Assembly: GCA_027485855.1 (NCBI GenBank)
Contig: JAIXQD010000021.1
Location: forward strand, 62,001 to 126,000
Length of the DNA: 64,000 nucleotides
DNA from: Rickettsiales bacterium
GTDB lineage: Bacteria > Pseudomonadota > Alphaproteobacteria > G027485855
Reading direction: 5' to 3'
In this document: one piece after another, positions 39,512 to 48,294 of the stretch
How positions within the stretch are numbered: position 1 is the first letter of the stretch
How the letters are laid out: each line of letters begins with the position of its first letter
Program-made: the position numbers and the translations under genes
The notes under the pieces: generated by a model
The model's input: only the letters and a program-made list of their open reading frames with translations
Database searches by the model: none
Told to the model about the DNA's origin: nothing

Positions 39512-41266
39512 CTAGAACGACAAGGTTGCTCGCCAAAAACCAAGCACGCCCTCATTTTCTATGCTGCTGCGATGAACTATCGCACGCGATAAAAAGCCAT
39601 CCAAATTAAACGGCCCTGCCGTGAGCGTAGCGCCCACTGCGGCCCCCGCTAAAGTGCCACCCGAATTGCCCTCAATTTTGGGGCGAACATAACCCACATC
39701 GAGGCCCAGATAGGGCTTAAGCCTTGTCTCATAGCCGGCAAAAGCACCAACAGGGATTTGCGTTGAAAGGTCATTGCGCAGATAAAAGCCATCATCGGCT
39801 GCGATAGACTCGTTATAAAAACCTCTAACGCTATAGATACCGCCAATGCTAATTTGCTCGGAGCCATAAAGACCATGCAGCGAATATTGTGCGGTAAGGG
39901 CGCTATTCCAGCTCAGCTTTTGCGCAAAAGCCTCAAATGGCTTGTTGTAATTGCCGCCAATTTTAAACAGAGTAAATTGCGCATGGGGCGAGTCATCGGG
40001 GATGCCGCTCACATCTTCTTGCGCGTCAAAAATTTTCAAGCCGCGTGAGACGCCAAAATTACCACTAATGGCCCCACCCCAAACTACGGTTGAATAATCA
40101 ACACCCACATCCAAAACGCTCAGATTACGCGAGGCCACGCTCAAAAGCTGGCCGCCCGCATAGCTGTTGGTGTCCTTCAAGGTTAGGCCACCTGAAAGCG
40201 ACAAGCGATCGGACTGGCTGCGATAGGCCACATGGTCAAACTTAACCGCCTTATTGCGCGAGTCGCCCGCTGTGACCAAACGAAAGCCACCCGAAGTATC
40301 GGTGAATGAATCGTAGCGCGAATTTGAGTAGCTCACCGTCATGGTGGTGTAGCCATAAGGCACGATAAAAACATAATTTTCAGAGCTTGAGCGTTTGCCT
40401 GTTTCGCCAAAAGGGCGGCTTTGACGGCGCGTAGCGCTGGCAAACTCATTTAAGCCGATAATATTATCGGATGACACAGTGGCGCCCCATTGTGTGCGGC
40501 CCGTGCTTTGCGAGCCTTGATTATCGGCCGTGAGCGAAAAATGCAGCGGAAAGCTGGGCTGATTTTTAATCACCACCACGCTATCGCCCGCTTCAGTGCC
40601 GGGCTTAATTTCCATAGTGGGTTGGTTGCTTTGCAAACGCGCTGCTTGCTCAAGCCCCATTTCAATATCGCGCAAATTAAGCGGTGCGCCGATTACGCCC
40701 GGAAAGAGCAAAGCCAAATTAAGACTATTTTCCTGACCGTCATCTAGCTCAAGGCCCTCTACGCGCCCCTCAACCACTAATATTTGCAATTGCCCGCTAT
40801 TAAGATCCTGGTTGGGCAAATAAGCGCGCGCGCTAATATAGCCAGCCTTAACATACCATGCCGTTACATCGGTGAGCAGTTTTTGAATATCGCTCACGCT
40901 CATGCAGGTGCCGGCATAAGGGGTGATAAGGGCCACGCGGTCATCGGTGGGCATCAGCTTGACGCCGGCCAAAGTGATATCGGTAATGTTTTTGCAGCCT
41001 GTATCTGCGCTGGTGGGCGCGGCAGGTACGGCGGGCGTATCAAGCTGAATGCGCTGACGCTCACCCTCAACAGTGTCACGGTCGCGCTGTTGTTGCAATT
41101 GCTGCTCACGCTGAATGCGCTCACCTTCGCGGGCGGCGCGGTTCAAATCATCGACCGATTGCGCCAAGGCCACATTTGGCAGATACGCGAAAACAAATGC
41201 CGCCGTTAAAACTGGCAAAAATATTTTGGCTGTTTTTGAGCACAAAAAGTTGATAGAGGCAGTCAT
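39512..41266 (-). CDS. TpsB outer-membrane transporter (FhaC/ShlB family)
   Basis: A 584-residue Omp85-superfamily transporter for the adhesin. Signal peptide (residues ~1-35, ending VALAQ), a charged N-terminal helix and linker rich in Gln/Arg (EGERIQREQQLQQQRDRD), POTRA 1 (ITDITLAGVKL ... YVKAGYISARAYLPNQDLNSGQLQILVVEG), POTRA 2, then a ~16-strand barrel with ISIGGIYSVRGFYNES, the family's VRGF motif in the L6 loop that inserts into the barrel. It ends in Phe as outer-membrane proteins do. Start chosen at 41266 (MTASINF) because the signal peptide begins there; the frame opens at 41323. It precedes its substrate gene in one operon. Confidence 0.95.
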   Translation of the reverse strand: MTASINFLCSKTAKIFLPVLTAAFVFAYLPNVALAQSVDDLNRAAREGERIQREQQLQQQRDRDTVEGERQRIQLDTPAVPAAPTSADTGCKNITDITLAGVKLMPTDDRVALITPYAGTCMSVSDIQKLLTDVTAWYVKAGYISARAYLPNQDLNSGQLQILVVEGRVEGLELDDGQENSLNLALLFPGVIGAPLNLRDIEMGLEQAARLQSNQPTMEIKPGTEAGDSVVVIKNQPSFPLHFSLTADNQGSQSTGRTQWGATVSSDNIIGLNEFASATRRQSRPFGETGKRSSSENYVFIVPYGYTTMTVSYSNSRYDSFTDTSGGFRLVTAGDSRNKAVKFDHVAYRSQSDRLSLSGGLTLKDTNSYAGGQLLSVASRNLSVLDVGVDYSTVVWGGAISGNFGVSRGLKIFDAQEDVSGIPDDSPHAQFTLFKIGGNYNKPFEAFAQKLSWNSALTAQYSLHGLYGSEQISIGGIYSVRGFYNESIAADDGFYLRNDLSTQIPVGAFAGYETRLKPYLGLDVGYVRPKIEGNSGGTLAGAAVGATLTAGPFNLDGFLSRAIVHRSSIENEGVLGFWRATLSF

Positions 41267-41304
41267 GGGGCAGCCTTGTTCTGTTGTGAGAAAAATCAGC
41301 AAAC

Positions 41305-41333
41305 ACTTTAGTTTTACATGCAAGCAAGGTCAA
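41305..41333 (-). promoter_or_regulatory. putative promoter of the two-partner secretion operon
   Basis: Minus strand: TTGACC (41328-41333), 17-bp spacer, TAAAGT (41305-41310), about 39 nt before the TpsB start codon. Motif and position only. Confidence 0.5.
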
Positions 41334-41607
41334 CAAAGCAAACCATTACGAAGACGGTTTTGCCAAGATGTCTAACAAAAATACCACTGCGAGAGCGCGA
41401 TAAAAATCTTCAATGCGGCTTGGTGCAGCCACAAGATATTTTTAGAGCGAAACAAGCGCCAATTTTATTTTTTGCCCACACACTTGCAACGGGCTCGGTT
41501 TTTCTTGGGATTTATTTCAAGGGCTGTTATTATCAGGCGGTGGTGAGCCAACCAATATTATAATCTGGCTTATGATCTGGTCATTCGGTTCGATGTTGCA
41601 ATTGTAT

Positions 41608-41681
41608 GCGGGTGTAGCTCAATGGTAGAGCACCAGCCTTCCAAGCTGGCTACGGGGGTTCGATTCCCCTCACCCGCTCCA
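41608..41681 (+). tRNA. tRNA-Gly (anticodon TCC), integration target
   Basis: A 74-nt tRNA: GCGGGTG pairs with CACCCGC, anticodon loop CTTCCAA, T arm GGGGGTTCGATTCCCC, encoded CCA. Its last 15 bases plus AAT form the 18-bp repeat found again at 60662, so the element inserted here restores an intact tRNA. Confidence 0.97.
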
Positions 41682-41684
41682 AAT
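41667..41684. repeat. attL: 18-bp core in the 3' end of tRNA-Gly
   Basis: CCCTCACCCGCTCCAAAT; identical to 60662-60679. Confidence 0.92.
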
Positions 41685-42132
41685 ATTTGGATTCTTCTAA
41701 CTATTTGGAATCTAAGGACAAAAAACGCCGTTTTTGGCCTGTGTAGGTTCTGTGTAGAAAAATTTGCGGATTCGATTCCGTTTTCAGCGTCAAAAATCGG
41801 GCGCCAGCGGGCACATTCCCCCCAATTGCGAATCCCTATAACTTTGCAGCAGACACGGCTTTTTTCGATCCGCATTTGGTGCCGGATTCCGTGCCAAAGC
41901 TTCGATTAGGCTGTAGTCTCACCAACAGCAGCCCACCGGCTTTCGCCTCAGACTCAGTCATTCACGCTGCCAATCCCGTAACCTGAAACCGGGCGCTGCT
42001 TCCGAATTGGCTCAGCGGTTGTAACGGGGCCGGTTGCGGAACGGCAAGTTTCTGGCGAACCGATGATGCTATTCTAGGACGGCACGGCAGTCGGTCGGTA
42101 TGGCACCTCGGGACTAGAATGGAGGGCGGAGC
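41685..42132. other. left end of the element, no gene
   Basis: No supported gene in these ~450 bases. They hold the arm-type repeat at 41738-41757 and a GC-rich stretch before the RelA/SpoT-domain gene; GGAG sits before that gene's ATG. Confidence 0.6.
41738..41757. promoter_or_regulatory. left arm-type integrase repeats
   Basis: CCTGTGTAGGTTCTGTGTAG, two tandem CTGTGTAG units at an 11-bp period, identical over 20 bp to 60594-60613 at the other end. The layout suits arm-type binding sites of a tyrosine recombinase. Confidence 0.65.
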
Positions 42133-45117
42133 ATGACATTCGAAGAATATCGGCTCGAAGGTCATTTGCGCTATAGCGCGTTCGTGGCGGCGATCCGCCA
42201 TATCCTTCAGGCGGCGGTCGATGCCCAAAGCATCGTGCCACACGCGATCACTGGGCGTGCGAAACAGCCGAAGTCCCTCCTCAAGAAACTCGTTGATAAC
42301 GGCATCGCCCTTGAGAGCGCGATAGACGAATCGATCAAAGACCTCGCTGGTGCCAGAATCATCTTCCTCACCAATGGTCAGGTCGCGGCCTTCAACAACG
42401 CCGGCATCCTGCATGACAATTTCGACGTTGTAAGCGTCAACGTGCACCATCCTGTCCCGGGGACGGAAACAGAAACCAAATTGTTTGACAGCACCAATTA
42501 TCTCGTTCGCCTGAAGCCCGAGCGGCTCGCGCTTCCTGAGTATCAGGGGTTCGAGGGGCTGCGCGCCGAAATCCAGGTTCAGACTTTGCTCAACCATGCC
42601 TGGGCTGAAATGGGCCATGATACGATCTACAAACAGCCCAATCTCCAGCATGTTGGTCAAAAACGTCTCGACGCCATCAAAGCGCGCATGGACAAGGTCA
42701 TGCGTGACCATCTCCTACCCGCGGGCCATGACTTCGACAAAATCGCGCGTGATTTCGATCAGTTGGTGCAGGCCGATGAGAGCGTCGAGGCGACGGTCAG
42801 AATCTTGGCAGAGTCAATCGACAACAATGTGCTGGACGACGCTATCGGCAAGCTCGACGATCTCATTCTTCCCCACTTCGACGACCGGGCTGCCCAGTTT
42901 GTGAAACTGGTGCCACTGCTGATCGATGCGGTTGAGCGTACGCGAGGATCAAATGCTGCGCTGGTTGAAACGGTTTTCGGCAATTATCCGGGCAAGGGCG
43001 GTGATGATATCGCGCGCAAAGTCGCCCAACTCTTCAGAGACCATCTCTACTGCGACCCCGTGCTCACCTTCGCGACCCTCCTACGCCTCTTCATCAGTGC
43101 GGCAACTGACGTCGAACGCAGTATCTGGGTCGACCTTGCCGACAGCTTCTCCAAGCATGATTTGGAAATCTGGAAAAGCCATGGCCCGGCTGTTCCGCGA
43201 TTGATCCTGGACGAGATTGGCAAACTGGAGCCAGATCGGATTCAATCTTCGCGCGGCCTTCTTCTAAAAATGCTGGGCAATATTCTGTCGGCGGAGCTGG
43301 GCGGCACGAGCTCGAACTCCACGTCCGTCACGATCCATCAGGCGTCTGTTCCGTTTTCCGATGTTCTTCGAACGTTGCGCGCCGAGGCCATCACGGTACT
43401 AGAGAGCCTGCTTGATCAGGCTGAGGACGACGCTACGCGTCGGGAGATCCTGCATAAGCTGCGGAACGCGGGCAAAATTCCCCATCGTGGTGGCAACGAC
43501 GATCTTATGCGCATGGTGATGGAAGATGGCGCGCGCGTCATCGCTATCGAGCGAGACCGTATTGGTGCTTGGGGGCTTGAATTGCGGCGCTGGTGCGAGA
43601 CCGATGCGATCCACTGTCACTATCGGTTCCACGCGTTGCCGCCGCACCTCGCGGACAAGGCCGAGCTTGCCACAGCGCAGACGGCCATCATTGCTGAATT
43701 GCTCGCGTTGCGCGATACACTCAATGCCGATCCGGAATTCGTGCTCTACAAGACGCTTATCGGCCACGATTCGGTGCGGCCTACAGCCTGGGACGAGCAT
43801 CCCTTCGACCCCGATGCCACTAATGCGTGGCGGGCAGAATGCTATCCGGACATCGTCAATCAGATCACGGACAACACCGTGGGCGACTGGATCGATCGGT
43901 TACGGCTCTATCTCGCCGAACCGAAATCGACCGGTGGCGAGCTCATGCCTTTGGCTGACTGCCTCAAGCTGCTAGGGGAAACGAAACCCAATGTTGCAGC
44001 CCGCTTTCTCGAGGTGATGGACGAGGCGCTCTCGCCGCTGCTTGTTGCCCTTCTGCTTGGCATTGAGGCGAGCGGACAAGGTGCGATTGCGCCTTCCTTC
44101 ATCTGGCGCTGGATCGGGCAAGGAAGGTTTCTCCCTAACTTGGCTGAATACTTGCGCTGGCAGGAGCTGTTCGAGCCGGACATCTTGATCGCCGTCGCCG
44201 CGCGCGCAATCGAGTTCGCGGATGATGATGCCGTGCTCGGCACCTTAAACACCGTGTCCCATCGGTTCGCCCAGGGGCCGGACCAGCGGCTGATCGATTA
44301 CATTTTTATGCCGTTGATTGGCTATCTAACCGACATGAGGAAGCCGAATTGGATCTTAGGAGCATGGGGATTCCACCACGGGGCGCTGCTTTCCTCGCTT
44401 GACGAAAGCCAGGCGCAGCGTCTCCTCCAATCTTTCGTCGATGTGCCCGAGATAAACTATCGCGCTGACCAGGTGCTCGCCGTCGTCGCGGATCGTTTCC
44501 CCGCGCTCGTCTTCGCGTTTTTCGAAACTCGCATGTATCGGGAACGCGACGGCAGCGACCATCGCTTCGATCCCATCCCGTTTGAGCTTCACCAGCTCAA
44601 AGGACCGCTGTCGCGAGAGCCGACGATGCTGCTTGAAGCAGCACGGCGCTGGTACGCCCGTGAGCCGCTCTATCACGAGTTTTGCGGCGGACGCCTCATT
44701 GGCAATGTCTTCCCTAAGTTAACCCCCGAAGTCACAGCTTCGCTCGCTCTGGTGGTTAATGAGGGCGAGCGGGACGACCTTGCATTTGTGCTCAAAACAC
44801 TGCTCGCTTATGATGGCGATGAGCAAGTCTATTCCCTCTGCATGGACGTAGTCGATCGCCTCGACGAGAGAGACGAGTGGCTCACGCGCGTTTCCGAAGT
44901 TCTTGGCAAGACCGGCATTGTGCGTGGCGAATTCGGATTCGTCGAAGCGGAAGCCGCGCAGCGTGCCCGGCTGGAACGGTGGCGCGAAGATGCCCGCCCC
45001 AAAGTGCAAGCCTATGTTGGCGAGCGGCTTCGCCAAATCGATCAATCTATGGCTTGGCAGCAGCGCAACGCCGAATGGCAAATTGAACAGCGCAAGCGCG
45101 ATTGGGGCGAGGCCTGA
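42133..45117 (+). CDS. 994-residue protein with N-terminal RelA/SpoT nucleotidyltransferase domain
   Basis: Residues ~35-175 match the RelA/SpoT synthetase fold: KQPKSLLKKL, SIKDLAGARIIF with the metal-binding Asp70, and RAEIQVQTLLNHAWAEMGHDTIYK with Glu146. The GYQSLH-type segment that stacks the acceptor nucleotide in (p)ppGpp synthetases is not recognisable; TKLFDSTNYLVRL stands in its place. There is no HD hydrolase, TGS or ACT domain. The remaining ~800 residues are helical and unassigned. The family's domain transfers pyrophosphate from ATP to GDP/GTP, or to tRNA in some toxins. Good GGAG start. Located beside the left end of the island; a defence role is an inference. The next ORF starts one base after its stop. 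Confidence 0.8.
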   Translation: MTFEEYRLEGHLRYSAFVAAIRHILQAAVDAQSIVPHAITGRAKQPKSLLKKLVDNGIALESAIDESIKDLAGARIIFLTNGQVAAFNNAGILHDNFDVVSVNVHHPVPGTETETKLFDSTNYLVRLKPERLALPEYQGFEGLRAEIQVQTLLNHAWAEMGHDTIYKQPNLQHVGQKRLDAIKARMDKVMRDHLLPAGHDFDKIARDFDQLVQADESVEATVRILAESIDNNVLDDAIGKLDDLILPHFDDRAAQFVKLVPLLIDAVERTRGSNAALVETVFGNYPGKGGDDIARKVAQLFRDHLYCDPVLTFATLLRLFISAATDVERSIWVDLADSFSKHDLEIWKSHGPAVPRLILDEIGKLEPDRIQSSRGLLLKMLGNILSAELGGTSSNSTSVTIHQASVPFSDVLRTLRAEAITVLESLLDQAEDDATRREILHKLRNAGKIPHRGGNDDLMRMVMEDGARVIAIERDRIGAWGLELRRWCETDAIHCHYRFHALPPHLADKAELATAQTAIIAELLALRDTLNADPEFVLYKTLIGHDSVRPTAWDEHPFDPDATNAWRAECYPDIVNQITDNTVGDWIDRLRLYLAEPKSTGGELMPLADCLKLLGETKPNVAARFLEVMDEALSPLLVALLLGIEASGQGAIAPSFIWRWIGQGRFLPNLAEYLRWQELFEPDILIAVAARAIEFADDDAVLGTLNTVSHRFAQGPDQRLIDYIFMPLIGYLTDMRKPNWILGAWGFHHGALLSSLDESQAQRLLQSFVDVPEINYRADQVLAVVADRFPALVFAFFETRMYRERDGSDHRFDPIPFELHQLKGPLSREPTMLLEAARRWYAREPLYHEFCGGRLIGNVFPKLTPEVTASLALVVNEGERDDLAFVLKTLLAYDGDEQVYSLCMDVVDRLDERDEWLTRVSEVLGKTGIVRGEFGFVEAEAAQRARLERWREDARPKVQAYVGERLRQIDQSMAWQQRNAEWQIEQRKRDWGEA

Positions 45118-45118
45118 G

Positions 45119-45229
45119 ATGACCGCCTTTGAGCCCCTGGCTCATCTGGTGGCCGAGCGTTCGTCTGATCCGGAAACGGTTATTCTATGGGCGCGATCCG
45201 AACGGCAGAAAAGACTCAGCACCGGACCT
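45119..45229 (+). pseudogene. possible truncated gene coupled to the RelA/SpoT gene
   Basis: An ATG lies one base after the preceding stop (TGAGATG) and opens a frame reading MTAFEPLAHLVAERSSDPETVI. After ~37 codons it enters sequence antisense to the gene at 45230-45592 and ends at 45469 with no protein-like character. The simplest reading is the 5' remnant of a partner gene cut by recombination; it could also be a chance ORF. Confidence 0.35.
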
Positions 45230-45592
45230 TCATCTAGGACCATTCCTTGGCTTGAAATTCCAGCTTCCCTTACTGCGGGAACGCAGGCGCGCTCGGGCGG
45301 CTTCGGCCTGTTTGGCAAGGCGCTTTTTGCGGGCATGTTTTTCCATCTCATCCCGCGATGGCAGAACGTGCTGCACGGCCTCTTTTGCCCAATCGATGAT
45401 GCTGATCGTCCAGTCACTGAGGCCAGCGGCCATGCCGCCGCTGCTGTCGCCACCCGTTTTGCCGTCTAGCAAATCATCGTAAGCTTCAAGCCAAGCTTTG
45501 ATGTAAATTTCCTGCTCATCAGGGCGCAACTCGCGCATAAGTAGCTTTTCAAGGTTCTTCATATTGAACAATAGACGCTCTGGAATATCCAT
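45230..45592 (-). CDS. unknown protein at the end of the mob operon
   Basis: A 120-residue protein starting MDIPERLLFNMKNLEKLLMR after GGGGGAG; the frame opens at 45619. It contains an acidic, helical body (ELRPDEQEIYIKAWLEAYDDLLDG) and a basic C-terminus (HARKKRLAKQAEAARARLRSRS). Such a charge split suits a DNA-bound accessory protein, but the family is not recognised. It is the last gene of the leftward mob operon. Confidence 0.65.
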   Translation of the reverse strand: MDIPERLLFNMKNLEKLLMRELRPDEQEIYIKAWLEAYDDLLDGKTGGDSSGGMAAGLSDWTISIIDWAKEAVQHVLPSRDEMEKHARKKRLAKQAEAARARLRSRSKGSWNFKPRNGPR

Positions 45593-45737
45593 GATCTCCC
45601 CCTGTTTATGTATATCCAATGCGTATATATTAGCGTTTGTTCGTTAAATGTTCCTTTCTAGGCCAGTAATCTGCTTATAAAGCAACTTTATTTCAGTAAA
45701 AGGCTAGAGAGAAACGCACGTCTAGGGCGGTGACTTG

Positions 45738-45985
45738 TTAACGTTCTGGGCCATCCCATTCGCGGCGATGGTCATTTTCTTGGCCGCGTTCAGCGCGTTC
45801 GCGCCTTTCGCGCTCACGGTTCAGTTCGGCTTTAAGTCGCAGCTCTTCACCAAAGGCTCGGCGGCGCTCATCGCCGGTCAGCTCGTTCAAGGCTTCGCGC
45901 TCTTTGGTTTCACGTTCGAGCTTCAACAGCTGCGCTTGCAACTGCTGTTCGCGATCCAGCTCCTGCGCAGCGCGGGCCGCCTCTT
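45738..45985 (-). repeat. duplicated relaxase-tail sequence, copy 1
   Basis: About 245 bp that correspond, at roughly 80% identity by eye, to 46780-47030, both coding for the last ~80 residues of their proteins including the same stop-proximal GPER. Confidence 0.8.
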
Positions 45986-46490
45986 CATCGGCGGTGCGCT
46001 GCTGCTGCCTTTTCCACTCGGCGTGCTGCTTCTCTTCCTGTTGCCGCTGGCGGTCGTCATCCATCTGCCGCTCCCGCTCACGTTCCAATTTCCGATCATG
46101 CTCCAGCGCCGCTGAACCGCCCCGATAGATCATAGGCGAGAAGCCATATTCCTCAATGTGCTTAGCGGCCTTTTTCAATAGTCGGTCACTTGGAAGGCGA
46201 TCTGGATACGAGTTTGCGAACACTGTTGATCGCTCTGGAATACGCTCATTGATGAACAACATCGTATTCAGGCGGTCATTGGCATAGATTTCACGCTGGT
46301 TTGCGGTTCGGAAACACCAAGTATCGTTCGCTCGTATCACCTCAAGCGCATGCCGCGCCAGGCTTTCAACGTCAGTCACCCCATATTCTGCAAGTTCGCG
46401 AAGACGCTTTTCGCGCTCTTCTCCATCATGACTGAGGGCATGCTCAGCCGCGAGGCGAGTATATTCCTCGTCAGTAAGGAGGGCTGACAT
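45738..46490 (-). CDS. mob-operon protein sharing the relaxase tail
   Basis: A 250-residue protein. Residues 1-125 form a distinct domain (VTDVESLARHALEVIRANDTWCFRTANQREIYANDRLN), unknown to me. Residues ~130-250 are an uninterrupted charged coiled coil whose last ~80 residues (QELDREQQLQAQLLKLERET ... REWDGPER) are nearly identical to the C-terminus of the relaxase encoded at 46780-48294. Its start lies four bases after the stop of the small gene upstream. It may share a partner with the relaxase through the common tail. Confidence 0.72.
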   Translation of the reverse strand: MSALLTDEEYTRLAAEHALSHDGEEREKRLRELAEYGVTDVESLARHALEVIRANDTWCFRTANQREIYANDRLNTMLFINERIPERSTVFANSYPDRLPSDRLLKKAAKHIEEYGFSPMIYRGGSAALEHDRKLERERERQMDDDRQRQQEEKQHAEWKRQQQRTADEEAARAAQELDREQQLQAQLLKLERETKEREALNELTGDERRRAFGEELRLKAELNRERERRERAERGQENDHRREWDGPER

Positions 46491-46493
46491 ACC

Positions 46494-46715
46494 CTATTCC
46501 GGCAGTTCAATTTTTACGTTTGAGATGTAATCGCTATGAAACTTTTCCCAGTCATAGATTGTTTGCAAAACATCGTCGATTGACATCATGAGCGTCGCAT
46601 CGTCCATATGATCTTTGCAATCGAAAACCCACTCTAAGATTTGCGCAATGCGAGCCGACTCCTTCGCGCTTATCTCGATAGTCGAGATATCTCCTGTTTT
46701 TGAAATAAACCTCAT
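46494..46715 (-). CDS. small acidic protein of the mob operon
   Basis: A 73-residue acidic protein (MRFISKTGDISTIEISAKESARIAQILEWVFDCKDHMDDATLMMSIDDVLQTIYDWEKFH). The excellent AAGGAGG before the ATG at 46715 fixes the start; the frame opens at 46748. Family not recognised. It sits between the relaxase and the tail-sharing protein. Confidence 0.68.
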   Translation of the reverse strand: MRFISKTGDISTIEISAKESARIAQILEWVFDCKDHMDDATLMMSIDDVLQTIYDWEKFHSDYISNVKIELPE

Positions 46716-46779
46716 AATTATTACCTCCTTTCGTTTTGCTGTCAGCAACTTACCATGACGGCCCGTGTGCTTTCAACGA

Positions 46780-47030
46780 CTACCGCTCTGGGCCATACCA
46801 TTCGCGGCCATGCTCATTCTCTTGACCGCGTTCGGCGCGTTCCCGCCGTTCGCGCTCATGACGCAGCTCCGCTTTAAGCCGTAGCTCCTCGGCGAAGGCG
46901 CGGCGGCGCTGATCTGCGGTCAGTTCGTTCAATGCCTCGCGCTCTTTGGTTTCACGTTCGAGCTTCAAGATCTGCGCGCGCAACTGTTGCTCGCGATCCA
47001 GCTCCTGCGTTGCCCGCACCGCCTGTTGCT
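46780..47030 (-). repeat. duplicated relaxase-tail sequence, copy 2
   Basis: Partner of the copy at 45738-45985; encodes QELDREQQLRAQILKLERET onward to the relaxase stop. Confidence 0.8.
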
Positions 47031-48294
47031 TTAGCTGCTCGGCCTGCTGTGTCAGGTCGTCACGCGGCGCTTGCTCGCGCTCCGCCAAACGTTGCGGCAT
47101 GACCCAATCGAGGAAGCGCGTAACGAGGCCGCGCTCCTCGCGCGCGTGGGCGAGCTGACTTTCAAGTTGCTCTTTTGCCTCGCGTGCGCGCTGTGCGGCT
47201 ACGCGCAACTCATCCTGTTTTCGCAGCTCGGTTTCACGACGAAGGCGCTCTGCCTCGCCACGATAGTAGGCATCAAGATCGCCTTTAAGACGTAGCTGCT
47301 CCAAAGCTTCCAGTTCGGCGCGCTGCTGCGCCCGCCGTGCCGCGTCTGTCTGTGCGTTGATTGCTGGGCTCGCTGCTGCGCCATGCGCGCCACCACCGCT
47401 ATCACCCCGACCTTCGCTGCGGCCCGCCTTACCTTTGCCTTCACCTTGCTCACGGGCGGCTTCTATCGCCCGTTGCTGGAGGCGTTCGGCCCAGAGATGC
47501 TTAGCTTCCTCGACATTCGGCACATTGGCGGGGTCGAGGTCGTGCATAAACTCACGGAGCTGGGCTGCTCTCACGCCATCGATGCGCCGTGCAAGACTAT
47601 GAAGCTCGCACGCCTGATCGAGGATGACGTAGTCGCGCCGGTCGCCTTTGGCTAAAATGTACCCGCGCTCATCAAGCGCCTGTTGCAAATCCGCGCCATC
47701 GGCGCTGGCATGATATGCCTCGGTGGCATCGGCTCGCACCTGATCCACCGTAACGCCGCTGCGTTGCTGTTGCTGAATGTCGGCCATTGAGGGCGTGCGC
47801 GGTGGGCGCTCAACGCCATCGCGCTCGGCATGCGCGCCCTGAACGCGCTCATGGCCAAAGCTGCGCTCAAGTTCGCGCGCGACTTCCTCATGGGCGCGAT
47901 AGTTCCAGCCATCATGAATGGCCTTTTGCTGCTCCTGGTCGATGCGCGACCAGACTACATGTAAATGCGCGCGGCCTTCCTTGATATGCGCCACGACAAG
48001 GCGCGGCTGATCGGTCAGGCCAAGCCGTTCTTCCAGTCGCTCGACTGATTCCGCCCATTGCTCTGCTTCCATCTCGGGGTCGGTGGGTGATGGGCTGATT
48101 GAGGCGTGATAGAGCGATTTCTGGCAGCGCGTGCCAGCGGCGAAGGCGTCCATTTCCTCGAGCACCTCGCGCATATTCTCCTGTGCGACCGTGCCGCGTG
48201 CTTCGATCACGCGCACCAGCTCGTTGGTATCGGTGCGGCGCAAATGCGCTGCCAGCTCCAAGGGGCCGCTGCGCGATTTGCCCTTGATGATCAC
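46780..48294 (-). CDS. MobA/VirD2-type relaxase
   Basis: A 504-residue protein. The N-terminal ~160 residues are a relaxase domain: YHASISPSPTDP and the metal-binding VVAHIKEGRAHLHVVWSRID (HxH motif III of the MOBP class). Tyr61 in SLYHAS or a nearby Tyr could be the nicking residue, but I cannot assign it surely. A middle domain (~residues 180-270) contains a DNA-binding-like ALDERGYILAKGDRRDYVILD. The C-terminal ~200 residues are a charged coiled coil. It overlaps mobC by four bases. It would nick oriT and pilot the strand into a recipient. Confidence 0.88.
   Translation of the reverse strand: MIIKGKSRSGPLELAAHLRRTDTNELVRVIEARGTVAQENMREVLEEMDAFAAGTRCQKSLYHASISPSPTDPEMEAEQWAESVERLEERLGLTDQPRLVVAHIKEGRAHLHVVWSRIDQEQQKAIHDGWNYRAHEEVARELERSFGHERVQGAHAERDGVERPPRTPSMADIQQQQRSGVTVDQVRADATEAYHASADGADLQQALDERGYILAKGDRRDYVILDQACELHSLARRIDGVRAAQLREFMHDLDPANVPNVEEAKHLWAERLQQRAIEAAREQGEGKGKAGRSEGRGDSGGGAHGAAASPAINAQTDAARRAQQRAELEALEQLRLKGDLDAYYRGEAERLRRETELRKQDELRVAAQRAREAKEQLESQLAHAREERGLVTRFLDWVMPQRLAEREQAPRDDLTQQAEQLKQQAVRATQELDREQQLRAQILKLERETKEREALNELTADQRRRAFAEELRLKAELRHERERRERAERGQENEHGREWYGPER

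Noticed and set aside
41758-41790. second tRNA-like T-arm (GGATTCGATTCCG) just after the left arm repeats
   Set aside because: No acceptor or anticodon stem can be built around it.
41962-42711. 249-codon ORF on the minus strand opposite the RelA/SpoT domain
   Set aside because: It lies exactly antisense to conserved motifs of the plus-strand gene, starts without a ribosome-binding site and has no protein-like domain.
44903-45469. 188-codon plus-strand ORF spanning the end of the RelA/SpoT gene
   Set aside because: Only the part after the ATG at 45119 could be a coupled gene, and only ~37 codons of it look real; the rest is antisense to the mob-operon gene.
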